Source of the DNA: Auanema rhodensis
Taxonomy: Eukaryota > Nematoda > Chromadorea > Rhabditida > Rhabditidae
Assembly (NCBI GenBank): GCA_964057225.1
Contig: OZ059900.1
Span: 17,871,638-17,935,637, forward strand
DNA: 64,000 nt
Direction: 5' to 3'
Both the position numbers and the translations under genes were made by a program. The notes beneath the pieces are model-generated. The model was not told the origin of the DNA and made no database searches. It saw only the letters and a list, made by a program, of their open reading frames with translations. This document shows, in pieces, positions 50,713 to 63,500 of the stretch (positions are counted from its first letter, which is position 1; every line of letters begins with the position of its first letter).

Positions 50713-52757
50713 TCATATGAACAAAAATCGATTTAATCAATATTAGCCATAAGGGGCGTGCCCTCAGAATATGCTAATTTCCTTAATTTTCTAACCCCTG
50801 TTTTTTGTCGTGAAAGTGGAACTAGACGTTGTAGGAACAATTTTGAGCTAGGTTTCATTGACATTGCATGAGTTTGAACACATGAAATCGTAAGTCAAAA
50901 CCTTGTTTACAGCGAAATTTCCAAAAACTGGTTTTCCAGCATAATAAAATATTTCTCATGGGAAATACTGTGTTTTTGTATTTTTCTAGTGTTCAGCATG
51001 TAAAACACTTCATTTTAGTATGTAACACGCTGAAATTCAATGCATTTGACGAATCATATGAACAAAAATCGATTTAATCAATATAAGCCATAGAGGCGTG
51101 CCCTCAGAATATGCTAATTTCCTTAATTTTCTAACCCCTGTTTTTTGTCGTGAAAGTGGAACTAGACGTTGTAGGAACAATTTTGAGCTAGGTTTCATTG
51201 ACATTGCATGAGTTTGAACACATGAAATCGTAAGTCAAAACCTTGTTTACAGCGAAATTTCCAAAAACTGGTTTTCCAGCATAATAAAATATTTCTCATG
51301 GGAAATACTGTGTTTTTGTATTTTTATAGTGTTCAGCATGTAAAATGCTTCATTTTAGTATGTAACACGCTGAAATTCGTTGCATTTGACGACTCATATG
51401 AACAAAAATCGATTTAATCAATATTAGCCATAAGGGGCGTGCCCTCAGAATATGCTAATTTCCTTAATTTTCTAACCCCTGTTTTTTTGTCGTGAAAGTG
51501 GAATTAGACGTTGTAGGAACAATTTTGAGCTAGGTTTCATTGACATTGCATGAGTTTGAACACATGAAATCGTAAGTCAAAACCTTGTTTACAGCGAAAT
51601 TTCCAAAAACTGGTTTTCCAGCATAATAAAATATTTCTCATGGGAAATACTGTGTTTTTGTATTTTTCTAGTGTTCAGCATGTAAAATGCTTCATTTTAG
51701 TATGTAACACGCTGAAATTCGTTGCATTTGACGACTCATATGAACAAAAATCGATTTAATCAATATTAGCCATAAGGGGCGTGCCCTCAGAATATGCTAA
51801 TTTCCTTAATTTTCTAACCCCTGTTTTTTGTCGTGAAAGTGGAACTAGACGTTGTAGGAACAATTTTGAGCTAGGTTTCATTGACATTGCATGAGTTTGA
51901 ACACATGAAATCGTAAGTCAAAACCTTGTTTACAGCGAAATTTCCAAAAACTGGTTTTCCAGCATAATAAAATATTTCTCATGGGAAATACTGTGTTTTT
52001 GTATTTTTCTAGTGTTCAGCATGTAAAACACTTCATTTTAGTATGTAACACGCTGAAATTCAATGCATTTGACGAATCATATGAACAAAAATCGATTTAA
52101 TCAATATAAGCCATAGAGGCGTGCCCTCAGAATATGCTAATTTCCTTAATTTTCTAACCCCTGTTTTTTGTCGTGAAAGTGGAACTAGACGTTGTAGGAA
52201 CAATTTTGAGCTAGGTTTCATTGACATTGCATGAGTTTGAACACATGAAATCGTAAGTCAAAACCTTGTTTACAGCGAAATTTCCAAAAACTGGTTTTCC
52301 AGCATAATAAAATATTTCTCATGGGAAATACTGTGTTTTTGTATTTTTCTAGTGTTCAGCATGTAAAATTCTTCATTTTAGTATGTAACACGCTGAAATT
52401 CGTTGCATTTGACGACTCATATGAACAAAAATCGATTTAATCAATATTAGCCATAAGGGGCGTGCCCTCAGAATATGCTAATTTCCTTAATTTTCTAACC
52501 CCTGTTTTTTGTCGTGAAAGTGGAACTAGACGTTGTAGGAACAATTTTGAGCTAGGTTTCATTGACATTGCATGAGTTTGAACACATGAAATCGTAAGTC
52601 AAAACCTTGTTTACAGCGAAATTTCCAAAAACTGGTTTTCCAGCATAATAAAATATTTCTCATGGGAAATACTGTGTTTTTGTATTTTTCTAGTGTTCAG
52701 CATGTGAAACACTTCATTTTAGTATGTAACACGCTGAAATTCAATGCATTTGACGAA
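50713..52757. repeat. Returned trimer-type units with altered members
   Basis: Units at 50713, 51054, 51394, 51736, 52077 and 52417 repeat the trimer types of block V: T6/AAACAC/CAATGC, CATAGAGG, and GGAATTAG. The CATAGAGG unit at 52077 ends CTAG/GTAAAATTC rather than TATAG/GTAAAATGC. The unit at 52417 has TGTGAAACAC and follows directly, without a GGAATTAG member, so the trimer phase is broken here. Confidence 0.75.
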
Positions 52758-55491
52758 TCATATGAACAAAAATCGATTTAATCAATATAAGCCATAGAGG
52801 CGTGCCCTCAGAATATGCTAATTTCCTTAATTTTCTAACCCCTGTTTTTTGTCGTGAAAGTGGAACTAGACGTTGTAGGAACAATTTTGAGCTAGGTTTC
52901 ATTGACATTGCATGAGTTTGAACACATGAAATCGTAAGTCAAAACCTTGTTTACAGCGAAATTTCCAAAAACTGGTTTTCCAGCATAATAAAATATTTCT
53001 CATGGGAAATACTGTGTTTTTGTATTTTTCTAGTGTTCAGCATGTAAAATACTTCATTTTAGTATGTAACACGCTGAAATTCGTTGCATTTGACGACTCA
53101 TATGAACAAAAATCGATTTAATCAATATTAGCCATAAGGGGCGTGCCCTCAGAATGTGCTAATTTCCTTAATTTTCTAACCCCTGTTTTTTTGTCGTGAA
53201 AGTGGAATTAGACGTTGTAAGAACAATTTTGAGCTAGGTTTCATTGACATTGCATGAGTTTGAACACATGAAATCGTAAGTCAAAACCTTGTTTACAGCG
53301 AACTTTCCAAAAACTGGTTTTCCAGCATAATAAAATATTTCTCATGGGAAATACTGTGTTTTTGTATTTTTATAGTGTTCAGCATGTAAAATGCTTCATT
53401 TTAGTATGTAACACCCTGAAATTCGTTTCATTTGACGACTCATATGAACAAAAATCGATTTAATCAATATTAGCCATAAGGGGCGTGCCCTCAGAATATG
53501 CTAATTTCCTTAATTTTCTAACCCCTGTTTTTTTGTCGTGAAAGTGGAACTAGACGTTGTAGGAACAATTTTGAGCAAGGTTTCATTGACATTGCATGAG
53601 TTTGAACACATGAAATCGTAAGTCAAAACCTTGTTTACAGCGAAATTTCCAAAAACTGGTTTTCCAGCATAATAAAATATTTCTCATGGGAAATACTGTG
53701 TTTTTTTATTTTTCTAGTGTTCAGCATGTGAAATACTTCATTTTAGTATGTAACACGCTGAAATTCGTTGCATTTGACGACTCATATGAACAAAAATCGA
53801 TTTAATCAATATTAGCCATAAGGGGCGTGCCCTCAGAATATGCTAATTTCCTAAATTTTCTAACCCCTGTTTTTTTGTCGTGAAAGTGGAACTAGACGTT
53901 GTACGAACAATTTTGAGCTAGGTTTCATTGACATTGCATGAGTTTGAACACATGAAATCGTAAGTCAAAACCTTGTTTACAGCGAAATTTCCAAAAACTG
54001 GTTTTCCAGCATAATAAAATATTTCTCATGGGTAAAACTGTGTTTTTGTATTTTTCTAGTGTTCAGCATGTAAAATGCTTCATTTTAGTATGTAACACGC
54101 TGAAATTCGTTGCATTTGACGACTCATATGAACCAAAATCGATTTAATCAATATTAGCCATAAGGGGCGTGCCCTCAGAATATGCTAATTTCCTAAATTT
54201 TCTAACCCCTGTTTTTTTGTCGTGAAAGTGGAACTAGACATTGTACGAACAATTTTGAGCTAGGTTTCATTGACATTGCATGAGTTTGAACACATGAAAT
54301 CGTAAGTCAAAACCTTGTTTACAGCGAAATTTCCAAAAACTGGTTTTCCAGCATAATAAAATATTTCTCATGGGAAAAACTGTGTTTTTGTATTTTTCTA
54401 GTGTTCAGCTTGTAAAATGCTTCATTTTAGTATGTAACACGCTGAAATTTGTTGCATTTGACGACTCATATGAACAAAAATCGATTTAATCAATATTAGC
54501 CATAAGGGGCGTGCCCTCAGAATATGCTAATTTCCTTAATTTTCTAACCCCTGTTTTTTTGTCGTGAAAGTGGAACTAGACGTTGTACGAACAATTTTGA
54601 GCTAGGTTTCATTGACATTGCATGAGTTTGAACACATGAAATCGTAAGTCAAAACCTTGTTTACAGCGAAATTTCCAAAAACTGGTTTTCCAGCATAATA
54701 AAATATTTCTCATGGGAAATACTGTGTTTTTGTATTTTTCTAGTGTTCAGCATGTAAAATGCTCCATTTTAGTATGTAACACGCTGAAATTCGTTGCATT
54801 TGACGACTCATATGAACAAAAATCGATTTAATCAATATTAGCCATAAGGGGCGTGCCCTCAGAATATGCTAATTTCCTTAATTTTCTAACCCCTGTTTTT
54901 TTGTCGTGAAAGTGGAATTAGACGTTGTAGGAACAATTTTGAGCTAGGTTTCATTGACATTGCATGAGTTTGAACACATGAAATCGTAAGTCAAAACCTT
55001 GTTTACAGCGAAATTTCCAAAAACTGGTTTTCCAGCATAATAAAATATTTCTCATGGGAAATACTGTGTTTTTGTATTTTTATAGTGTTCAGCATGTAAA
55101 ATGCTTCATTTTAGTATGTAACACGCTGAAATTCGTTGCATTTGACGACTCATATGAACAAAAATCGATTTAATCAATATTAGCCATAAGGGGCGTGCCC
55201 TCAGAATATGCTAATTTCCTTAATTTTCTAACCCCTGTTTTTTTGTCGTGAAAGTGGAATTAGACGTTGTAGGAACAATTTTGAGCTAGGTTTCATTGAC
55301 ATTGCATGAGTTTGAACACATGAAATCGTAAGTCAAAACCTTGTTTACAGCGAAATTTCCAAAAACTGGTTTTCCAGCATAATAAAATATTTCTCATGGG
55401 AAATACTGTGTTTTTGTATTTTTCTAGTGTTCAGCATGTAAAATGCTTCATTTTAGTATGTAACACGCTGAAATTCGTTGCATTTGACGAC
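52758..55491. repeat. 8-monomer segment, copy 2 of 46614-49347
   Basis: The order and rare variants are the same as in the upstream copy, and both are 2734 bp long. I noticed one private change, a TTTTTTTATT stretch at about 53701-53710 where other units have TTTTTGTATT. Similarity also extends into the preceding unit: 52417 and 46272 share TGTGAAACAC, but their left parts differ (T6 with GGAACTAG against T7 with GGAATTAG). Confidence 0.88.
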
Positions 55492-56174
55492 TCATATGAA
55501 CAAAAATCGATTTAATCAATATTAGCCATAAGGGGCGTGCCCTCAGAATATGCTAATTTCCTTAATTTTCTAACCCCTGTTTTTTGTCGTGAAAGTGGAA
55601 CTAGACGTTGTAGGAACAATTTTGAGCTAGGTTTCATTGACATTGCATGAGTTCGAACACATGAAATCGTAAGTCAAAACCTTGTTTACAGCGAACTTTC
55701 CAAAAACTGGTTTTCCAGCATAATAAAATATTTCTCATGGGAAATACTGTGTTTTTGTATTTTTATAGTGTTCAGCATGTAAAATGCTTCATTTTAGTAT
55801 GTAACACGCTGAAATTCGTTGCATTTGACGACTCATATGAACAAAAATCGATTTAATCAATATTAGCCATAAGGGGCGTGCCCTCAGAATATGCTAATTT
55901 CCTTAATTTTCTAACCCCTGTTTTTTTGTCGTGAAAGTGGAATTAGACGTTGTAGGAACAATTTTGAGCTAGGTTTCATTGACATTGCATGAGTTTGAAC
56001 ACATGAAATCGTAAGTCAAAACCTTGTTTACAGCGAAATTTCCAAAAACTGGTTCTCCAGCATAATAAAATATTTCTCATGGGAAATACTGTGTTTTTGT
56101 ATTTTTCTAGTGTTCAGCATGTAAAATGCTTCATTTTAGTATGTAACACGCTGAAATTCGTTGCATTTGACGAC
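55492..56174. repeat. Two-monomer insertion with a hybrid unit
   Basis: In the upstream copy the GGAATTAG/CTAG unit is followed directly by the GTTCGAAC/TACTCC unit. Here two extra units intervene. The first (55492-55832) has T6 and GTTCGAAC on the left but GCGAACTTT and TATAG on the right, so it is a hybrid. The second (55833-56174) is another GGAATTAG/CTAG unit with a private GGTTCTCC. Unequal exchange between misaligned copies explains both. Confidence 0.75.
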
Positions 56175-57539
56175 TCATATGAACAAAAATCGATTTAATC
56201 AATATTAGCCATAAGGGGCGTGCCCTCAGAATATGCTAATTTCCTTAATTTTCTAACCCCTGTTTTTTGTCGTGAAAGTGGAACTAGACGTTGTAGGAAC
56301 AATTTTGAGCTAGGTTTCATTGACATTGCATGAGTTCGAACACATGAAATCGTAAGTCAAAACCTTGTTTACAGCGAAATTTCCAAAAACTGGTTTTCCA
56401 GCATAATAAAATATTTCTCATGGGAAATACTGTGTTTTTGTATTTTTCTAGTGTTCAGCATGTAAAATACTCCATTTTAGTATGTAACACGCTGAAATTC
56501 GTTGCATTTGACGACTCATATGAACAAAAATCGATTTAATCAATATAAGCCATAAGGGGCGTGCCCTCAGAATATGCTAATTTCCTTAATTTTCTAACCC
56601 CTGTTTTTTGTCGTGAAAGTGGAACTAGACGTTGTAGGAACAATTTTGAGCTAGGTTTCATTGACATTGCATGAGTTTGTACACATGAAATCGTAAGTCA
56701 AAACCTTGTTTACAGCGAAATTTCCAAAAACTGGTTTTCCAGCATAATAAAATATTTCTCATGGGAAATACTGTGTTTTTGTATTTTTCTAGTGTTCAGC
56801 ATGTAAAATACTTCATTTAAGTATGTAACACGCTGAAATTCGTTGCATTTGACGACTCATATGAACAAAAATCGATTTAATCAATATTAGCCATAAGGGG
56901 CGTGCCCTCAGAATATGCTAATTTCCTTAATTTTCTAACCCCTGTTTTTTTGTCGTGAAAGTGGAATAAGACGTTGTAGGAACAATTTTGAGCTAGGTTT
57001 CATTGACATTGCATGAGTTTGAACACATGAAATCGTAAGTCAAAACCTTGTTTACAGCGAACTTTCCAAAAACTGGTTTTCCAGCATAATAAAATATTTC
57101 TCATGGGAAATACTAAGTTTTTGTATTTTTATAGTGTTCAGCATGTAAAATGCTTCATTTTAGTATGTAACACCCTGAAATTCGTTTCATTTGACGACTC
57201 ATATGAACAAAAATCGATTTAATCAATATTAGCCATAAGGGGCGTGCCCTCAGAATATGCTAATTTCCTTAATTTTCTAACCCCTGTTTTTTTGTCGTGA
57301 AAGTGGAACTAGACGTTGTAGGAACAATTTTGAGCAAGGTTTCATTGACATTGCATGAGTTTGAACACATGAAATCGTAAGTCAAAACCTTGTTTACAGC
57401 GAACTTTCCAAAAACTGGTTTTCCAGCATAATAAAATATTTCTCATGGGAAATACTGTGTTTTTGTATTTTTATAGTGTTCAGCATTTAAATGCTTCATT
57501 TTAGTATGTAACACCCTGAAATTCGTTTCATTTGACGAC
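56175..57539. repeat. 4-monomer segment, copy 2 of 49348-50712
   Basis: This matches the upstream four-unit segment in order and in rare variants, including GGAATAAG, TACTAAG and the CATTTAAATG unit that lost one base. A private change is GTTTGTACAC in the second unit, where other units have GTTTGAACAC. Confidence 0.87.
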
Positions 57540-60500
57540 TCATATGAACAAAAATCGATTTAATCAATATTAGCCATAAGGGGCGTGCCCTCAGAATATG
57601 CTAATTTCCTTAATTTTCTAACCCCTGTTTTTTTGTCGTGAAAGTGGAACTAGACGTTGTAGGAACAATTTTGAGCAAGGTTTCATTGACATTGCATGAG
57701 TTTGAACACATGAAATCGTAAGTCAAAACCTTGTTTACAGCGAAATTTCCAAAAACTGGTTTTCCAGCATAATAAAATATTTCTCATGGGAAATACTGTG
57801 TTTTTGTATTTTTCTAGTGTTCAGCATGTAAAATGCTTCATTTAAGTATGTAACACGCTGAAATTCGTTGCATTTGACTACTCATATGAACAAAAATCGA
57901 TTTAATCAATATTAGCCATAAGGGGCGTGCCCTCAGAATATGCTAATTTCCTTAATTTTCTAACCCCTGTTTTTTTGTCGTGAAAGTGGAACTAGACGTT
58001 GTAGGAACAATTTTGAGCAAGGTTTCATTGACATTGCATGAGTTTGAACACATGAAATCGTAAGTCAAAACCTTGTTTACAGCGAACTTTCCAAAAACTG
58101 GTTTTCCAGCATAATAAAATATTTCTCATGGGAAATACTGTGTTTTTGTATTTTTATAGTGTTCAGCATGTAAAATGCTTCATTTTAGTATGTAACACCC
58201 TGAAATTCGTTTCATTTGACGACTCATATGAACAAAAATCGATTTAATCAATATTAGCCATAAGGGGCGTGCCCTCAGAATATGCTAATTTCCTTAATTT
58301 TCTAACCCCTGTTTTTTTGTCGTGAAAGTGGAACTAGACGTTGTACGAACAGTTTTGAGCTAGGTTTCATTGACATTGCATGAGTTTGAACACATGAAAT
58401 CGTAAGTCAAAACCTTGTTTACAGCGAAATTTCCAAAAACTGGTTTTCCAGCATAATAAAATATTTCTCATGGGAAAAACTGTGTTTTTGTATTTTTCTA
58501 GTGTTCAGCATGTAAAATGCTTCATTTTAGTATGTAACACGCTGAAATTCGTTGCATTTGACGACTCATATGAACAAAAATCGATTTAATCAATATTAGC
58601 CATAAGGGGCGTGCCCTCAGAATATGCTAATTTCCTTAATTTTCTAACCCCTGTTTTTTTGTCGTGAAAGTGGAACTAGACGTTGTTCGAACAATTTTGA
58701 GCTAGGTTTCATTGACATTGCATGAGTTTGAACTCATGAAATCGTAAGTCAAAACCTTGTTTACAGCGAAATTTCCAAAAACTGGTTTTCCAGCATAATA
58801 AAATATTTCTCATGTTAAAAACTGTGTTTTTGTATTTTTCTAGTGTTCAGCATGTAAAATGCTTCAATTTAGTATGTAACACGCTGAAATTCGTTGCATT
58901 TGACGACTCATATGAACAAAAATCGATTTAATCAATATTAGCCATAAGGGGCGTGCCCTCAGAATATGCTAATTTCCTTAATTTTCTAACCCCTGTTTTT
59001 TTGTCGTGAAAGTGGAATTAGACGTTGTAGGAACAATTTTGAGCTAGGTTTCATTGACATTGCATGAGTTTGAACACATGAAATCGTAAGTCAAAACCTT
59101 GTTTACAGCGAAATTTCCAAAAACTGGTTTTCCAGCATAATAAAATATTTCTCATGGGAAATACTGTGTTTTTGTATTTTTCTAGTGTTCAGCATGTAAA
59201 ATGCTTCATTTTAGTATGTAACACGCTGAAATTCGTTGCATTTGACGACTCATATGAACAAAAATCGATTTAATCAATATTAGCCATAAGGGGCGTGCCC
59301 TCAGAATATGCTAATTTCCTTAATTTTCTAACCCCTGTTTTTTGTCGTGAAAGTGGAACTAGACGTTGTAGGAACAATTTTGAGCTAGGTTTCATTGACA
59401 TTGCATGAGTTTGAACACATGAAATCGTAAGTCAAAACCTTGTTTACAGCGAAATTTCCAAAAACTGGTTTTCCAGCATAATAAAATATTTCTCATGGGA
59501 AATACTGTGTTTTTGTATTTTTCTAGTGTTCAGCATGTAAAACACTTCATTTTAGTATGTAACACGCTGAAATTCAATGCATTTGACGAATCATATGAAC
59601 AAAAATCGATTTAATCAATATAAGCCATAGAGGCGTGCCCTCAGAATATGCTAATTTCCTTAATTTTCTAACCCCTGTTTTTTGTCGTGAAAGTGGAACT
59701 AGACGTTGTAGGAACAATTTTGAGCTAGGTTTCATTGACATTGCATGAGTTTGAACACATGAAATCGTAAGTCAAAACCTTGTTTACAGCGAAATTTCCA
59801 AAAACTGGTTTTCCAGCATAATAAAATATTTCTCATGGGAAATACTGTGTTTTTGTATTTTTCTAGTGTTCAGCATGTAAAATACTTCATTTTAGTATGT
59901 AACACGCTGAAATTCGTTGCATTTGACGACTCATATGAACAAAAATCGATTTAATCAATATTAGCCATAAGGGGCGTGCCCTCAGAATGTGCTAATTTCC
60001 TTAATTTTCTAACCCCTGTTTTTTTGTCGTGAAAGTGGAATTAGACGTTGTAGGAACAATTTTGAGCTAGGTTTCATTGACATTGCATGAGTTTGAACAC
60101 ATGAAATCGTAAGTCAAAACCTTGTTTACAGCGAACTTTCCAAAAACTGGTTTTCCAGCATAATAAAATATTTCTCATGGGAAATACTGTGTTTTTGTAT
60201 TTTTATAGTGTTCAGCATGTAAAATGCTTCATTTTAGTATGTAACACCCTGAAATTCGTTTCATTTGACGACTCATATGAACAAAAATCGATTTAATCAA
60301 TATTAGCCATAAGGGGCGTGCTCTCAGAATATGCTAATTTCCTAAATTTTCTAACCCCTGTTTTTTTGTCGTGAAAGTGGAACTAGACGTTGTAGGAACA
60401 ATTTTGAGCTAGGTTTCATTGACATTGCATGAGTTTGAACACATGAAATCGTAAGTCAAAACCTTGTTTACAGCGAAATTTCCAAAAACTGGTTTTCCAG

Positions 60501-63500
60501 CATAATAAAATATTTCTCATGGGAAAAACTGTGTTTTTGTATTTTTCTAGTGTTCAGCATGTAAAATGCTTCGTTTTAGTATGTAACACGCTGAAATTTG
60601 TTGCATTTGACGACTCATATGAACAAAAATCGATTTAATCAATATTAGCCATAAGGGGCGTGCCCTCAGAATATGCTAATTTCCTTAATTTTCTAACCCC
60701 TGTTTTTTTGTCGTGAAAGTGGAACTAGACGTTGTAGGAACAATTTTGAGCAAGGTTTCATTGACATTGCATGAGTTTGAACACATGAAATCGTAAGTCA
60801 AAACCTTGTTTACAGCGAAATTTCCAAAAACTGGTTTTCCAGCATAATAAAATATTTCTCATGGGAAATACTGTGTTTTTGTATTTTTCTAGTGTTCAGC
60901 ATGTAAAATGCTTCATTTTAGTATGTAACACGCTAAAATTCGTTGCATTTGACGACTCATATGAACAAAAATCGATTTAATCAATATTAGCCATAAGGGG
61001 CGTGCCCTCAGAATATGCTAATTTCCTTAATTTTCTAACCCCTGTTTTTTTGTCGTGAAAGTGGAACTAGACGTTGTAGGAACAATTTTGAGCTAGGTTT
61101 CATTGACATTGCATGAGTTTGAACACATGAAATCGTAAGTCAAAACCTTGTTTACAGCGAAATTTCCAAAAACTGGTTTTCCAGCATAATAAAATATTTC
61201 TCATGGGAAATACTGTGTTTTTGTATTTTTCTAGTGTTCAGCATGTAAAATACTTCATTTTAGTATGTAACACGCTGAAATTCGTTGCATTTGACGACTC
61301 ATATGAACAAAAATCGATTTAATCAATATTAGCCATAAGGGGCGTGCCCTCAGAATGTGCTAATTTCCTTAATTTTCTAACCCCTGTTTTTTTGTCGTGA
61401 AAGTGGAATTAGACGTTGTAGGAACAATTTTGAGCTAGGTTTCATTGACATTGCATGAGTTTGAACACATGAAATCGTAAGTCAAAACCTTGTTTACAGC
61501 GAACTTTCCAAAAACTGGTTTTCCAGCATAATAAAATATTTCTCATGGGAAATACTGTGTTTTTGTATTTTTATAGTGTTCAGCATGTAAAATGCTTCAT
61601 TTTAGTATGTAACACCCTGAAATTCGTTTCATTTGACGACTCATATGAACAAAAATCGATTTAATCAATATTAGCCATAAGGGGCGTGCCCTCAGAATAT
61701 GCTAATTTCCTTAATTTTCTAACCCCTGTTTTTTTGTCGTGAAAGTGGAACTAGACGTTGTAGGAACAATTTTGAGCAAGGTTTCATTGACATTGCATGA
61801 GTTTGAACACATGAAATCGTAAGTCAAAACCTTGTTTACAGCGAAATTTCCAAAAACTGGTTTTCCAGCATAATAAAATATTTCTCATGGGAAATACTGT
61901 GTTTTTGTATTTTTCTAGTGTTCAGCATGTGAAATACTTCATTTTAGTATGTAACACGCTGAAATTCGTTGCATTTGACGACTCATATGAACAAAAATCG
62001 ATTTAATCAATATTAGCCATAAGGGGCGTGCCCTCAGAATATGCTAATTTCCTAAATTTTCTAACCCCTGTTTTTTTGTCGTGAAAGTGGAACTAGACGT
62101 TGTAGGAACAATTTTGAGCTAGGTTTCATTGACATTGCATGAGTTTGAACACATGAAATCGTAAGTCAAAACCTTGTTTACAGCGAAATTTCCAAAAACT
62201 GGTTTTCCAGCATAATAAAATATTTCTCATGGGAAAAACTGTGTTTTTGTATTTTTCTAGTGTTCAGCATGTAAAATGCTTCATTTTAGTATGTAACACG
62301 CTGAAATTTGTTGCATTTGACGACTCATATGAACAAAAATCGATTTAATCAATATTAGCCATAAGGGGCGTGCCCTCAGAATATGCTAATTTCCTTAATT
62401 TTCTAACCCCTGTTTTTTTGTCGTGAAAGTGGAACTAGACGTTGTAGGAACAATTTTGAGCAAGGTTTCATTGACATTGCATGAGTTTGAACACATGAAA
62501 TCGTAAGTCAAAACCTTGTTTACAGCGAAATTTCCAAAAACTGGTTTTCCAGCATAATAAAATATTTCTCATGGGAAATACTGTGTTTTTGTATTTTTCT
62601 AGTGTTCAGCATGTAAAATGCTTCATTTTAGTATGTAACACGCTAAAATTCGTTGCATTTGACGACTCATATGAACAAAAATCGATTTAATCAATATTAG
62701 CCATAAGGGGCGTGCCCTCAGAATATGCTAATTTCCTTAATTTTCTAACCCCTGTTTTTTTGTCGTGAAAGTGGAACTAGACGTTGTACGAACAATTTTG
62801 AGCTAGGTTTCATTGACATTGCATGAGTTTGAACACATGAAATCGTAAGTCAAAACCTTGTTTACAGCGAAATTTCCAAAAACTGGTTTTCCAGCATAAT
62901 AAAATATTTCTCATGGGAAATACTGTGTTTTTGTATTTTTCTAGTGTTCAGCATGTAAAATGCTTCATTTTAGTATGTGACACGCTAAAATTCGTTGCAT
63001 TTGACGACTCATATGAACAAAAATCGATTTAATCAATATTAGCCATAAGGGGCGTGCCCTCAGAATATGCTAATTTCCTTAATTTTCTAACCCCTGTTTT
63101 TTTGTCGTGAAAGTGGAATTAGACGTTGTAGGAACAATTTTGAGCTAGGTTTCATTGACATTGCATGAGTTTGAACACATGAAATCGTAAGTCAAAACCT
63201 TGTTTACAGCTAAATTTCCAAAAACTGGTTTTCCAGCATAATAAAATATTTCTCATGGGAAATACTGTGTTTTTGTATTTTTATAGTGTTCAGCATGTAA
63301 AATGCTTCATTTTAGTATGTAACACGCTGAAATTCGTTGCATTTGACGACTCATATGAACAAAAATCGATTTAATCAATATTAGCCATAAGGGGCGTGCC
63401 CTCAGAATATGCTAATTTCCTTAATTTTCTAACCCCTGTTTTTTTGTCGTGAAAGTGGAATTAGACGTTGTAGGAACAATTTTGAGCTAGGTTTCATTGA

